From positions 496,001 to 560,000 of the forward strand of contig NZ_QJGZ01000039.1 in NCBI RefSeq assembly GCF_003254585.1: a stretch of 64,000 nt of DNA. The letters run 5' to 3'. The notes under the pieces were generated by a model. It ran no database searches. It was not told the DNA's origin and saw nothing but the letters and a program-made list of their open reading frames with translations. A program made the position numbers and the translations under genes. Of the stretch, positions 14,757 through 28,000 are shown one piece after another (position 1 is the first letter of the stretch; the number at the start of each line of letters is the position of its first letter). This DNA is from Flavobacterium sharifuzzamanii (lineage in GTDB: Bacteria; Bacteroidota; Bacteroidia; Flavobacteriales; Flavobacteriaceae).

Positions 14757-16568
14757 TTATCCGTTTATTTTAAGTTTCATTCCCGGTTTAATATCTTCAT
14801 CTTTAATACCATTCCATTTTTTAATATCTGAAATTGTTACTCCAGGATATTTTTTAGAAATGCTATATAAAGAATCTCCTTTTTTAACGTAATAATCTTC
14901 ACTAACGTTTTTAGAAGGCGCTTTTTTCTTGAATGAATCAACCGAGTTTGATGCAATTGCTGTTGAAGTTGGCTCTTCTATAACTATCGCTGCTTTAGAA
15001 ATAATCAATGTTTTTCCTAAACCAATGTTATTTGAAGTTAAATTGTTAAGTTCTTTTAACTCCGCAATAGTCGTACCGAATTTCTTTGCAATGCTACCTA
15101 AATTGTCGCCAGCCACTACAACATAGTCCATATCAACAGCCGTTTTCTCTTTATTTTCAGCAGATGCAATGGCCTGTTCTTTCTCTACAACAGCAGGAAT
15201 AGTTTTAACAGGAGCCTCTTCTTCTGCTTTAATTTTTAAGCTTCTACCAATTGCTACAGCATTTGTTTTTAAGTTATTCCATTTTTTAATATCCGAAATA
15301 CTAACATCATACTTAGCGGCAATTGCTCCTAAGTTATCACCTTTTCTAACTTTATAAAATTCAAAGTCACCATTATCAACTGCTGCTGGTTTTACAACTG
15401 CTGGTTTAGCTTTTGGTGCATATTTTACAGCCAATCTTGAAGAAGTAGCTCTAAACTCGGTATCATGTTTTACGTAAGCATAAATTTGCTCTTCGTTTGA
15501 TACAAAAGTTGCTACTTTATCTTTAGGGAGACGAATAAAATGCTGTTCTCCTTGATAAAACGGAACAACTCCCATTTTATAAGATGGATTTAAAAGCTGA
15601 ATTTGAGATTGTGGCATGTCTAATAAATCGGCAATCTGTTTGAAAGACATTTGATTTTTTACTGCTACTGTATCAGTTTCAAAGTTTTTAACTACAGCTC
15701 TTTCCGGATTAATTCCGTGCTCTTTGTGGTATTCAAAAAGATACATTGTTGCTAAGAAAGCTGGCACATAACCTTGAGTTTCTTTTGGAAGATAATTACG
15801 AATGTCCCAGTATTTTGTTTTTCCACCAGAACGACGAATCGCTTTGGTAACGTTTCCTGGACCTGAATTATAAGAAGCTAAAACCAGTTCCCAATCACCA
15901 AAAATATTGTACATTTTAGTCATGTACTCAGATGCTGCGGCTGTAGCTTTAAGAGGGTCGCTTCTTTCGTCGATATAAGAATCGATTTTCAAAGCATATT
16001 GTTTTCCGGTTCCGTACATAAATTGCCAAAGTCCCGTAGCGCCCATTTTAGAAACTGCTTTAGGATTTAAAGCAGATTCTACAACGGCTAAATATTTTAT
16101 TTCCAAAGGAACGTTTTGTTTGGCAAAAGCGTCCTCAAACATTGGGAAATAATATTCTGATAAAGCCATTAATCGAGAAAACGATTTTTTACGGTTCTTA
16201 AGAAATGACTTTATTATATTTTCTAAACCTTGATTGTATTGTATCTCAAAAGGTGATTTCTGATTCATCGCAGCCAAACGCTGTTTTAGCAGTTCGGTTG
16301 GGAGTTCTTCATCAACAGTAACATCTTTGTTAATGGTTTGAATGTCTTTGGTCAGATCATCATAAATATCCAGACTTACTAATTCATTCATCCATAGACT
16401 ATCAACTTTTGAAGCTAAATGGTCTCTTTTGAATGTGCTTTTAATAGAATCTAAATATGAAAGTTTAACCTCTGGCTTCAGTTCGACATCACTCTTTGCT
16501 GTTTCCTGTGCACAGACTGCCAAGGAAAAGAAAGCAGAAACCACTAATGATAATTTTTTTACAATCAT
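14757..16568 (-). CDS. MltD-like lytic transglycosylase with three LysM domains
   Basis: A 603-residue exported murein hydrolase with a signal peptide ending near VCAQ. The SLT domain lies at about residues 140-290: the catalytic Glu is in AVVESALNP, followed by MGATGLWQFM and LASYNSGPGNV. Three LysM peptidoglycan-binding repeats follow at about 404-446 (VRKGDNLGAIAAKY), 480-522 (VVAGDNLGSIAKKF) and 557-602 (VKKGDSLYSISKKY). It cleaves glycan strands to form 1,6-anhydro ends. A -7 box lies at 16623-16630, and a small palindrome (16589-16607) sits in the inferred leader. Confidence 0.93.
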   Translation of the reverse strand: MIVKKLSLVVSAFFSLAVCAQETAKSDVELKPEVKLSYLDSIKSTFKRDHLASKVDSLWMNELVSLDIYDDLTKDIQTINKDVTVDEELPTELLKQRLAAMNQKSPFEIQYNQGLENIIKSFLKNRKKSFSRLMALSEYYFPMFEDAFAKQNVPLEIKYLAVVESALNPKAVSKMGATGLWQFMYGTGKQYALKIDSYIDERSDPLKATAAASEYMTKMYNIFGDWELVLASYNSGPGNVTKAIRRSGGKTKYWDIRNYLPKETQGYVPAFLATMYLFEYHKEHGINPERAVVKNFETDTVAVKNQMSFKQIADLLDMPQSQIQLLNPSYKMGVVPFYQGEQHFIRLPKDKVATFVSNEEQIYAYVKHDTEFRATSSRLAVKYAPKAKPAVVKPAAVDNGDFEFYKVRKGDNLGAIAAKYDVSISDIKKWNNLKTNAVAIGRSLKIKAEEEAPVKTIPAVVEKEQAIASAENKEKTAVDMDYVVVAGDNLGSIAKKFGTTIAELKELNNLTSNNIGLGKTLIISKAAIVIEEPTSTAIASNSVDSFKKKAPSKNVSEDYYVKKGDSLYSISKKYPGVTISDIKKWNGIKDEDIKPGMKLKING

Positions 16569-16622
16569 ATAACATTATTTTAAAATTCTGTAATTCAAAT
16601 AATTACAAGAGTTGTATTTTTG

Positions 16623-16630
16623 CAAATCTA
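16623..16630 (-). promoter_or_regulatory. -7 box upstream of the transglycosylase gene
   Basis: The minus strand reads TAGATTTG, an exact TAnnTTTG match, 54 nt before the ATG. The inferred leader contains the palindrome TGTAATT-CAAAT-AATTACA. Confidence 0.4.
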
Positions 16631-16681
16631 AGCCCTTTATTGAAGTAAAGTGTTTAAAAAAATGTTAAATGTCCTATTTTG

Positions 16682-17866
16682 TTATAAAATTGCCGCGATT
16701 CCCGGCAAAGTTCTTCCTTCTAACATTTCTAACATAGCCCCGCCACCAGTGGAAACGTAGCTCATTTTATCTTCAAATCCGAACTGTTTTACCGCTGCAA
16801 CAGAATCTCCACCACCAACTAATGAAAATGCTCCATTTTGAGTAGCTTCGGCGATATAATCTCCTAATGCAATTGTTCCTTTAGAGAACGTTTCCATTTC
16901 AAAAACTCCTAATGGACCGTTCCAAAGAATTGTTTTTGACTCCAAAATTACTTTTTTGAAGTTTTCTAGAGATTTTGGACCTGCATCTAAACCTTGCCAT
17001 CCATCAGGAATTGCAGTTACGTCTACAACCTGAGTGTTTGCATTGTTTGAGAAATCGTCTGCAGCAATAACATCAACAGGAATATGTACCTGAACTCCTT
17101 TTTCTTTTGCTAATCTCAAAATTTCAAGAGCTAAATCTAATTTATCATCTTCACAGATAGACTCACCGATTTTTCCGCCTTGAGCTTTAATGAAAGTAAA
17201 AGTCATTCCGCCTCCAATAATCATGTGATCTACTTTATCTAAGATATTTTCGATTACGGTGATTTTAGAAGAAACTTTAGAACCTCCAAGAACAGCAGTT
17301 ACAGGTTTTTCACTGTTTTTAAGAACTTTATTTAAACTGTCAATTTCTTTTGCCAATAATGTTCCGAAACATTTATCGTTTGGAAAAAATTGTGCAATAA
17401 TTGTAGTAGATGCGTGTGCTCTGTGAGCAGTACCAAATGCATCGTTTACATAAATATCTCCAAGAGAAGCTAATTCTTTAGCGAAAGCTACATCTCCAGC
17501 TTCTTCTTCAGCATGAAAACGTAAATTTTCTAATAAAAGAACTTCGCCTGGTTTTAAATCTCTTGCTGCAGTTTGAGCTGGTTCACCAACACAGTTTTCA
17601 GCAAATTTTACTTGAACTCCTAAAATTTCAGAAGCTGTCTTTAAGATATGTTTTAGAGAATATTTCTCTTCTGCTCCTTTTGGTCTTCCTAAGTGCGACA
17701 TTAAAATCACACTTCCGCCTTGAGCTAAAATAGCATCAATTGTTGGCTTTGCCGCTTCAATACGTGTTGTATCTGTTACATTAAAATTCTCATCCAACGG
17801 CACGTTGAAGTCAACACGAATAATTGCTTTTTTATTTTTAAAATCGAAATCGTTTAAAGTTTTCAT
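16682..17866 (-). CDS. pgk: Phosphoglycerate kinase
   Basis: A full-length 394-residue glycolytic enzyme that transfers phosphate between 1,3-bisphosphoglycerate and ADP. The family signature [20 protein letters not shown] begins at about residue 18. SHLGRPKG (about 58-65), the [15 protein letters not shown] segment [10 protein letters not shown] (about 193) and the C-terminal nucleotide-binding GGGDSVAAV (about 352) are all present. It is the gene before the transglycosylase on the minus strand and has a separate promoter box. Confidence 0.98.
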   Translation of the reverse strand: MKTLNDFDFKNKKAIIRVDFNVPLDENFNVTDTTRIEAAKPTIDAILAQGGSVILMSHLGRPKGAEEKYSLKHILKTASEILGVQVKFAENCVGEPAQTAARDLKPGEVLLLENLRFHAEEEAGDVAFAKELASLGDIYVNDAFGTAHRAHASTTIIAQFFPNDKCFGTLLAKEIDSLNKVLKNSEKPVTAVLGGSKVSSKITVIENILDKVDHMIIGGGMTFTFIKAQGGKIGESICEDDKLDLALEILRLAKEKGVQVHIPVDVIAADDFSNNANTQVVDVTAIPDGWQGLDAGPKSLENFKKVILESKTILWNGPLGVFEMETFSKGTIALGDYIAEATQNGAFSLVGGGDSVAAVKQFGFEDKMSYVSTGGGAMLEMLEGRTLPGIAAIL

Positions 17867-17898
17867 CTGCTAATTTTTTTAATTTTTTGAAAGAATAA

Positions 17899-17906
17899 CA
17901 AATATA
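17899..17906 (-). promoter_or_regulatory. -7 box of pgk
   Basis: The minus strand reads TATATTTG, an exact TAnnTTTG match, 32 nt upstream of the ATG. A possible -33 TTG sits 24 nt further up (17931-17933), slightly long. Confidence 0.45.
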
Positions 17907-17982
17907 GAACTTTTAACGAAGTCTAAATTTCAAAAAAGCATAAATAATCCATTAATAAAAACGAAAACGTTGTAATTTATGA

Positions 17983-18026
17983 AAACAAACAAAATAATTC
18001 TTAAAGATGATAAAAATTGTTTGTTT
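17983..18026 (-). terminator. Possible end-of-operon hairpin after sprF
   Basis: AAACAAACAA (17983-17992) pairs with TTGTTTGTTT (18017-18026) across a 24-nt loop, starting at the sprF stop. The stem is AU-rich and no strong T run follows, so it is a weak candidate. Confidence 0.25.
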
Positions 18027-19005
18027 AATCTCGAATAGGACTTTGCGTACAAGGACAGTTACTTATAGATTGCAAGAAGTCAAATCCAATTGTGATTGAG
18101 TGCGTTCCTGAATTATAACTTCCAAGACCGTTAAACATCAATTGGTAAGAGTATGCAAAATAGAATTTAGATTTCATAAAACCAGCCATTGGTCCCATTG
18201 CTAAAGGTTTTGGGAACTGGTCGTTTAAGAAACGATATGAAACTCCGATCCAATAATAATCTTCGTAACGATTGTAACGTCTGTATTTGAAGTTAAAATC
18301 GGTTGTAGAACGCTGGTCACTCGCAAAGTACTGCAAGAAAACCGATGGTTCATATTCGATACGTCTGTTTTCTGCATCTTTAAAAGTAAATCCAGAGTAT
18401 ACTTGAAAGTTTGATAAAAGATCTGGTTCGTTTACTCTTTCAAGGCTAATATTCTTTTTCAACACGTTGTTGGCATTGAAACTGAAATAAAATCCTCTGT
18501 TACGATACAAAGCACTAATATCAAAGTTATTATTGGCACTGTAACGATTATCTGTAGGTGCTGGCCCACCAACAGGCGGATTTCCATTACTTCCATCATC
18601 AAAATTTCCTGTCTCAATACGGAAACTATTAAAGTTGTAAGAAATACCAAAAGATAAATACTGTTCTGTACGATAATCTAAAATCAAGTGGTGGGCAAAA
18701 GAAACTTTTGCTCCAGTTTGCCTTGTATTACCGTTGCTGTCATTATACAATGAAATACCTACTCCCGAACGATCTAAAAGACGAAAATCTGCATACAATG
18801 ATTGGTTGTCTGGTGCGTCTTTAATTCCGACCCACTGTGTTAAACCATTGGCTCTAATACGGAGATTATCTCCAATACCAGCATACGCAGGAGAAAGAAT
18901 AAAAGGGTTATCAGCTAAATACTGTGTAAACACTGGTAGGTTTAACTCTTGGCTGTAACTTGTTGTTACAGCCATGAGTACTAAGGATAAAATAAACTTT
19001 TTCAT
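18025..19005 (-). CDS. sprF: SprF, PorP/SprF-family type IX secretion membrane protein
   Basis: A 326-residue outer-membrane protein of the PorP/SprF family; signal peptide MKKFILSLVLMAV to TSYSQ. The family start is visible in QYLADNPFILSPAYAGIGDN, followed by regular amphipathic strands such as VGISLYNDSNGNTRQTGAKV. In F. johnsoniae SprF is required for secretion of SprB to the surface by T9SS. The upstream in-frame ATG at 19101 would overlap sprB and add 32 residues before the signal peptide, so ATG 19005 was chosen. It lies 43 nt after the sprB stop as the last gene of the sprCDBF operon. Confidence 0.93.
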   Translation of the reverse strand: MKKFILSLVLMAVTTSYSQELNLPVFTQYLADNPFILSPAYAGIGDNLRIRANGLTQWVGIKDAPDNQSLYADFRLLDRSGVGISLYNDSNGNTRQTGAKVSFAHHLILDYRTEQYLSFGISYNFNSFRIETGNFDDGSNGNPPVGGPAPTDNRYSANNNFDISALYRNRGFYFSFNANNVLKKNISLERVNEPDLLSNFQVYSGFTFKDAENRRIEYEPSVFLQYFASDQRSTTDFNFKYRRYNRYEDYYWIGVSYRFLNDQFPKPLAMGPMAGFMKSKFYFAYSYQLMFNGLGSYNSGTHSITIGFDFLQSISNCPCTQSPIRD

Positions 19006-19048
19006 TGTATTAATTTTTTTAGATAACATCATTGGGGCTATAATTTTG

Positions 19049-22000
19049 TTATCTGTATAGTGTGAAATGTCCAACAAATTCTCTTGGATCTTTCGGATCA
19101 TTTAATTTAAGAACATACCAGTAATCTCCTGTTGGCAATTCCTGACCATGATATCTACCGTCCCATTTTCCACCTACACGGTATTTCGCAACTACTCTAC
19201 CATATCTGTCATAAATATCAAATGTCAACTCTTTGTATGCTAATGCTCCACAATCTGGACCAATTGTTGTTCCAGTACTACCGTTTGGAGTGAAGTAGTT
19301 TGGCATACAGAAGTCATAGAATGTACCATGAACTGTTATTGTCGCCTCACAACCATTTTTGTCTCTAACGATAACTACATAATCACCAGTTTTATAGATT
19401 CTATAGCTATTAGATGATGTAAATGGCTCACCATTGAAACTGTACTCATAAGGAGCAACTCCACCAGCAGCTTTAACCACAATTGTGTTGATGTCTTTGC
19501 TTTGGTTTGTTACATCTATTAAACTTACTGGATCAACAGCATTTACTTCAAACAAATCTGGAGTTACTTCACATCCGTTTGTATGTTTAACTGTAATGTA
19601 ATGAGGTCCTGCAGGAACATTTGTAAAGATGTTGCTAGGTTGGAAATTTCCATTATCTAGAGCATACGTTACTTGTGTTGGATCTGTATTTGACGGATCT
19701 ATTGTTACCACAACCATGTTTGCTTGAGCATTGTTCACACAATCATAAGTTACTTCAATAGTAGGATTAAGTGTAACAGGCGGTGCCATGTTAATTGTAA
19801 TCTCTTGCATACATTGATTAGCATCTAATATGTAAACTGTATGTGCTTTACCTTCAAGACTAGAGAACGTAAATCTAGTTTGCGTAGGGTCTCCTAACGT
19901 AAACGGTCCGTTTTGATTATCTAGACTATAGCTATAAGGCTTAGTTCCTCCTGTAACATCAATTACAAATTGAGCATCTTTATCACCCGCACAGTGCTCT
20001 TCTTGTCTAAGAGTCAGATCTTCTGTAATTGCGATTGGATCTGGTTCTTTTACCTCAACATCTTTAATGTAAACATAACATTCATTTTCGTCTTGAACTA
20101 ATATATCGTAGAAACCAGGTTTCAAGTTTTCGAATACATTTTTATCAAAGAACTGTTTGAATTCAGGTTCAATTGCATATTTATATGCACCAACTCCTCC
20201 TTGAGCATTTACAGTAATCTTACCGTTATTGTAACCGTTACAAGTTAAAGGCGTAGCAATTGCATCAGCAGTTAACGATGTAGCTGGCTCTGTCAATACA
20301 AATGTTGTTGACACTGTTTGGCAATCTGAGCTAGTTACCTTCACTTTATAAGTTCCTATTGGCAATTCTGTAAATGTACCAGGAATAGCCTGTGCTGGAG
20401 CTGGAGTAATATCGATTCCTGCAGCATCTTGTAAAGTATACTTGTAGTTACCTAAACCTCCTTTTGCTACTACTGTAATAGAACCTGTAGCTCCACCTTT
20501 ACATTTAATATCAATTTTGCTAGATTTCTCGAATTCTAATTTTGGAACTGGCTTGAACTCTGTAGTGTTAGATACAAAACTTCTACAATCCTTAGAATCT
20601 TTTACAAAATACTTGTACTCTGTCGCAGCTGTTGTAACTGGCAATGTAATATCTATGAAAGAACTAAATGGTCCTGTGTAATTAGTTCCATCTGCACTGT
20701 AATAGTAAGGCGGAACTCCACCAACAGCCGTTAATTTAATAACTGGAACTTGCTGACAAGTTTCTGTTTTTACAATTGACAATGTTGCTTTTACAATTTC
20801 TGGCTGGTCAATTGTTACTTTGTTAGAATCACTTGTACAGCCCCAAGTATCATTTGCAGTCACATAATATGTTCCTGCTTTTAGATTTGTAAACTGATTT
20901 GATCCTTGTGCTTTCGCAGTAATAACTGTTCCGTCAACTAATACTCCGTGTAGGGTATATGTATAATTTCCAGAACCTCCCGTAACAGTATTGATTGTCA
21001 CAATTCCATCCTCATTATCAAAACATGTTAACATTGGTGTAGCACTAATGTTTATTGCTATTGGAGTAGGAATAGATAATCTAACTGTATCAGAATCCTC
21101 ACATCCGTTCGCATCCATTACGTAAACTGTATACAATCCAGCTGGTAAATCTGTAAATTTATTCTCAGCAGAGTATGGTTTAGTAACTGGTCCATCAAGT
21201 CTGTACTGATAATCTCCAGTCCATCCTCCTGTTGCAGTTGCTACAATCTCTCCATCTGTATTGCTTAGACAAGAAATTGGTTTAGAATTCACCTTAATTT
21301 CTAACGCAGCTGATGGACGTTGAATCGTAAAGTTTGTAGTAACAGAACAATATGGAAGTCCCGTTAATTGTGCTACAAATGTATACTTACCAGCAGCAAG
21401 GCCAGAAAGGTCAACTTTTGTTGCTCCATTTGAGTTTCCGCTTACGCTTGCTCCAGATTCGTGTGTTAATACATATGTAAATGGACCAGCTTCATCTGAT
21501 GGAGTTGGAATATCATCAACTAAAGTTAATGTTATACTACCGTTTGAATCTGTGAAACATGTTACATCTTTAATATTTGTCGCTATTAAACGGAACGTAT
21601 TCGGTTCGTTAACAATGTATGGTTTTTCAACACCACAACCTGTTACCGGATTCGTAACTTTAATTAAGTAAGTACCTACTTTTAATCCTGTGAATAAGCC
21701 ATTTAAGCCATTTGTAACAGGGTAAACTGTACCATTTGTACCTTCAATTGTGTATGTCAATGCTGGTAATGTTCCTCTTGTTGGAATAGCTGTTACCTGA
21801 ACTGACTCAGCATCTCTACAGTTAATTTTTGTTGTAGCAAGATCTAAACGAGCAATATCTACATACTGATCAATTTTAACTGAAGAGTATCCGCCTTGAC
21901 AACCTTTGCTGTCAAATACAATAACTTCGTAAGTACCACCTAAGTAATCAGATTCTGTATAAGTGTTTCTATCATCGTCTTGAACTACTTTACCATCTCT

Positions 22001-25000
22001 TATAAACTGGTATCTGATATACGTATTTGAACCACCACTCACTGAACCAACTGGTACTGTAATAGTAGCGTCGATAGCTGTATTACCTACATTACATAAG
22101 TATTGTGTAACTACTGGTTTGTTTACCAATATAGCAGCTGGCTCACCTACTTTTACTGTAGCAGTTCCAGGACATCCTTTACCAGAGATTACAGTTACTT
22201 CATAATCACCAGCTGGTAAATCATAGAAGTATGGAGAATCCTGAAGAGGTCTAGTTACTGGACCAGCAGTAAGACTGTATCTGTACTCTGGGTTGTTATT
22301 TGCAGCATCAAGTTTAACCTCAATACGTCCATCTTTATAAGTGTTACAAGTTACATCAAATCCTTTTGCAGTGATTCCAGTAACTAGAGTTGGCGTTTCG
22401 ATTGTTACATCTACCGATTTCTCACATGTTGGACTTGTGCTAATATCTCTTACAATAAATGTATAAGAACCTGGCGCTAAATCTTTAAATACGTTATCTA
22501 CAGTTGTTGTAGTCCAATTATCTTTTGTGTATACATATTGTGCTGGCATTTTACCTCCGCCTGCAGTTAATGTAACTACACCATTAGCAGTCATACAAGT
22601 TGGATCTGTAGTAATCTCTGCTTTTAAAGTAAGCGGTTCTGGAATATTAAATGCGGTTGCAGCTTTTACAACACATTTATTAGCATCTCTAACCCATACC
22701 GTATAATCTCCCGCAGTTTTTACAGTAAAGAAAGCATCTTTTCCATATTGCTCTCCATCTAAACTGTATTCTAGAGGAGCTACGCCTGTAGCTGCAACGT
22801 TAATTGTATAACCGTTAACATCATAACAAGGACTAACCACACTTACATTTGTAATAGCTGGCATTGGGTCTTTTGAAATGTCTACTGGTACAAATGCTTT
22901 ACATCCTTTTGCATCCATTACATATACATTCCATGTATCAACTGCTGGGGCAATTGCTGTAGTTGGAATTGTAAATATTTTTTCGTCTTTGAATGAACCG
23001 TCAGCTGGAACACCTGCTGTTGGTAATACCACAACATATTTGTATCCTTTAGTACCTCCAACGATTTGTGTTTCATCGATTGTAATAACCGCACCTGCTG
23101 TATTACAATTTTGATTTTTAACAGCTGGTTTGAAACTGATCAAATCTAATACTGGTGGTTGAGTGATTTCGAATGTATTAGAAGTCACAGAACAGAACGG
23201 ATAGTCAATCTCTTTGATAACCACAGTATAAGCACTTCCTGCACCAACTCCAACCGGAATTACAAATGGATTATCTGTTCTACTATCAATAGGTCCTAAA
23301 ACCCCTGTTACTGCTACACCAGCATTCCAAACTTGATATGTGTAAGTTCCTTTATAATCTATCACATCTATTGTGATTTCACCATTTGTTCCACCGTTAC
23401 AAGATACTGATGAAGAAGCTGTAGCAATAACTTTTGCAGTATTGTACAACGGCACTTGATAAGCATTTGTTATAATAGAACAGAATGTTGTTTTATCTGT
23501 TATTTTAAACTGATAGAAATGACCTGCAGTTGGAGCTATATAGTCAAAACTGCTGTCTCCTGGGTTAACCTGAACCACAGTTCCTAAAATCTGACCATCT
23601 TGATATACTTGATATTCAAAATTAGCCGGAGAAGCACCGCCTGCAATTTCTACATGAATTGTTTCATGTCCACTGTTATCACAAGAAGCTCTATCACCTA
23701 AACTTGCTACAGCCCCCGTTAATTTAGGGAATGCTGCAATTGGAATCTGAACATCATCAATACATCCATTTGAATCTTTAACATAGAATGTTAATGTCTG
23801 AGCTGTATCGTTGCTTACAGTGAATTTATTGCCTTCTATCCAGTTTGTACCATTTTCACTATAAGTATATAGACCTGTACCACCTGTAGCTGTCACCTCT
23901 ACTTCTGTAGAGTTTGGCATGTTAGTACCTGAACATGTAAATGCTGATGGTGTAGCTTTAGCTACCACTGCTGGAGGTACCACAATATCAATAGGCTGAC
24001 TATCTGAACATTGTTTTCCTGAAATAACTCTAACTGTATAAGTTCCTGCAATTAAACCTGTAAATAAAGGCGTACTTTGAGAAATCAAGGCACCACCTGC
24101 TGGAAGCGTACGCTGAATAGTGTACGTATAATCACGATCATCATTACCAGGGTCTAATGTTACTAATATAGAACCATTAGAAATATTTCCTTGCGGATCC
24201 GAGCAATTTGGTGAAGTCGGTGTTACTTTAAATGTTACCGGCGTAGGAGGCACCATATCAACCGTATTGGTTGTTACGTGACAATCACGGGCATCATATA
24301 CATCAAACACATAAACTCCATAATCTGTATCTACTACATTAAAATCTGAGTACAATGCATTCGTAAAGTTAATTAACCCAGATGTAACTCCTTTGTAAGT
24401 ATAAGTATATCTGTAAGGAGCATATCCACCAACCGCTTTAACTCTAATTGTTCCATCAGCAGGTTGCGTACCAGCACAATAAATTGGTTTCTCCATTGCG
24501 ATTGAAGCAAAAAGCTGTGGTTTAATTTCTACTGTTGTTGCAGCAGATTCGCAACCATAGTTGTCTCTAACTTTTATTACATACGTTTTCGGAGTTAATT
24601 TATCAAATGTATTTGTTGAATGCCATGATTCGCCATTATCAATAGAATACTCATATGTAATTGGGAAAGTAGATGTACTTGCCGCTGTTATTACTAAAGT
24701 TGTTGAATCTGTATTGTAATAACAATAATCAGATGTTGTCGCAATTGTTAACGTTGGTTTAGGAGGAGTAATTAATTCGAATGAATTTAATACTTCTACC
24801 GAACAAGTATTTGCGTCTTTTACTTTAATATCATAGAATCCTGTTTGAGTAAGGTTTTTAAATATACCATCAGTATTCGTAATAGTTGTATTATCTGGCT
24901 GTGTTAGCGTAAATGTATAATCTCCCCATCCTTCACTTGCTTTTACAGTAACTGCACCAGAAGTTGTACATCCTAAAGGTGTTACTACTGGAGCTGCTAA

Positions 25001-28000
25001 AACTAAAGCCGCCGGCGGAGCTGCAATATTAACCGTAATATCCTTAGGACAGTCAGTTGCATCATCTATAACCTCAATCGTGTGATCTCCTGCTGATAAT
25101 CCAGTCAGACTGATTACTGGGTTCGAATGATTACCTGGAACTCCAACTCCATCAAGTGTATAATGATAAGTTGTATTAAATCCTGATACATAGAAAGTTG
25201 CTTTTCCGTCAGTTGCAGTCAAACAAGTAATTCCATCTTTAGATGTCTCTTTGATATCAATTTTGACAACATTAGGAATCTTAAGATTTTTTTGGAACGT
25301 ACATTTATTAGCATCTGTTACTTGGAATACATATTCAACATCTGGCAATAAACCAGCGAATATGTTTGTTCCATTATCTTCAAATGTTGGTGAAATTTTT
25401 TGATATGTTAAAGGCCCAACACCTCCTGCAACATTTATAATTTCAACATTTGTATCTAAAGTTGTACAAGTTATTACCGGTCCTGCTTTAAAATCAAATC
25501 CTGTTGGAGGAACCAATTTCAAAATATCTACAGAACCATTTACTGTACATCCATTTTCGTCTTTTATTGCATAAAGAATGTGCTGATCTGTTTTTGTACT
25601 ATTTTCGGTAACAGTGTATGTATCTTTAGCTATAAAATCACCTCCATTAAAACTGTACGTGTAAGCACCAGTACCACCAGTCGCTTTTAATATAACTGTT
25701 GCAGATTGCGCTACATTTCCAGCGCCACAAGTAAGTCCTGTAATATCTGGAGTTAATAAAGTTAATAAAGTAGGTTCTCCTAAAGTTGCTGAACTAGTGA
25801 CCTCACATCCTAAAGCGTCTTTTACAATAAATGAATAAGTTCCTGCACCTACTGTATATAGTGTTGTATCAGAGAATCCTAAACCATTAAAGTTATATTT
25901 ATAAGGAGCTTTTCCTCCTTTTGCAGATACTTCTATAGTACCATTACCTCCATTACATAAAGGCTGAATAGCTTTATAATCTGGAACAATTGGCACAATT
26001 GCATCAACATTAACTGGCGCAGTCTCAATTGGACAGCCATTTGCATCTGTAATTCTAAATTGGTATACATCAGCATTAGCCGCAGTTACAGGATATGTGA
26101 ATGTTGTAACACCAGCCACTACAGTAGTTGTTGGATTAATAGCAGCATACGTACCCGCTGTACCCTTTTTAACTTCATAAGTATATGCTGGAGTACCTTT
26201 TTCAACTTTAACTGTTATTGTAGCATTTGCTACCGCATTCCCGGAAACAGAACAGTCTAATTGTTTAGTTACTTGTGCACTTGCAATAGGTGTTTCTGTA
26301 ATAGTAATACTTTTCGAATCTGAACAATCGTTAGAATCTTTTATGGTCACATTTACTGGACCAGAACTTAATCCTTTAATTGTATAAGGGAATGGTACTG
26401 CATCTTTAATTTCAATGAAATCACCGCCATTTACTTTAATGTAATAAGGAGCAATACCTTGAGTTGTCATTGAAACAGTAACCTCAAACGCACCTTCAGC
26501 AGCACATTTGTTTACAATAGCCAAATTAGCAATTGCTGGAGCTGGATCTAAAGGAACATTAACCGAAACAACTGTTGGTTGAATACAGCCATAAGAATCT
26601 TTAGCCCAAACTAGATAATCTCCTGAATTAACATAGAATGTACTTGCAGTATGAGCAGCTGTAAATGAAGCAGCTGTTGGTTTTGTGTCTTCAGCGCCAA
26701 AGCCAAGTGGAAGAACATCTGGAACTATTTGATAAAAATATGGTCCTGTTCCGCCAGAAGCTTGAGCTTTTACAATACCTGCAAGATCTTTACAGTTGTC
26801 ATTTTTAATCACTGATGCTTTTACCTCTAAATCTGTCGTAGATTCTTTTATTTCAAAAGTACCAGACGAAGACTGACAGCCTTTAACAGCACCATTATAT
26901 TCAGTATAAGCAATATAATATCTTCCTGGAGCCAAAGTTCCTGGTAGAGGGTCTGGGTAAGTTCTCGTAAATGAAGTTCCAGAAACTGAAACATTTATTT
27001 CTCCGCTTACTGGTACATTGCTTTGCTCTTTAAAAATTTGATATCTTACATCTGTAGTAGTTGGAGCCCATCCTGAAACTGTAAATGATACGCTTCCGTC
27101 GTTAGCATTCTTACAAGTAACATTTGTAGCTATCGCTGGTCCTACTAATGAAGAAGCTGGTGGGATTGGTCCATTTGCAGATTTTAAGAAATAACAATTT
27201 GTTGCCTTATCGTGAACTACGAAAGTATATGTTACTCCTGGAATTAAATTCTTAAATGTTTTAACTGTACCTCCAGCAACATCTGGACCGCTATAATTAT
27301 TTGTATACGGAGCAGTATTATATTCTAATAATCCAAATTCATAATCTGCACTAGGAACTATAACTTTAACCGTAACAATAGCTGTACCCGCGTTTACACA
27401 GTCCGAAGCCGTTGTAGTAACATCAATATCTAAATCCTCTGGAGGAGAAGCCATTACAACTTGTTTAGATAAAGTACAGTCATTAAGGTCTTTAACAACT
27501 ACGGTATAAATTCCAAAATCAATGATCTCAAATGTCTTATCCTCTCCAGTTGGCGCATTAAAAGAAGCACTATAACCAAAATTACTTGTAAGGTAGTATA
27601 CATACGATCCTGAACCTCCTTTAACATCCTTAACAGTAATTGAACCAAGACTTGATCCAGAACCCCCTACTGTTTTATCACATTCAATATTTTCTTGTTC
27701 AGTATCAAAAGTAACAGGATCTGGAGATACTACAGCAACTTTGGTTGATGCGGCACTAAGACATCCTTTACTATCACGAACTTGGTAAGTATATTCTAAA
27801 CCAGTACCAGTTGCTCCAGCTAAATCTGTGAAGTAACCTGTTTGGTTTTCTGTAACCCAATTATCAATTGTATAATAAAATGGTGGAGTTCCTCCTGAAG
27901 TAACAGTAATTTTAATTGTTCCTTCATTAGAACCAGAACACAATGTAGGAGTTGCTACAGCACTTGCTACAGGTTTTATTGGAGTTGTAACTTCAACTGG

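Noticed and set aside
19006..19101. Upstream ATG for sprF at 19101
   Set aside because: It would overlap the sprB 3' end and place 32 residues before a well-formed signal peptide.
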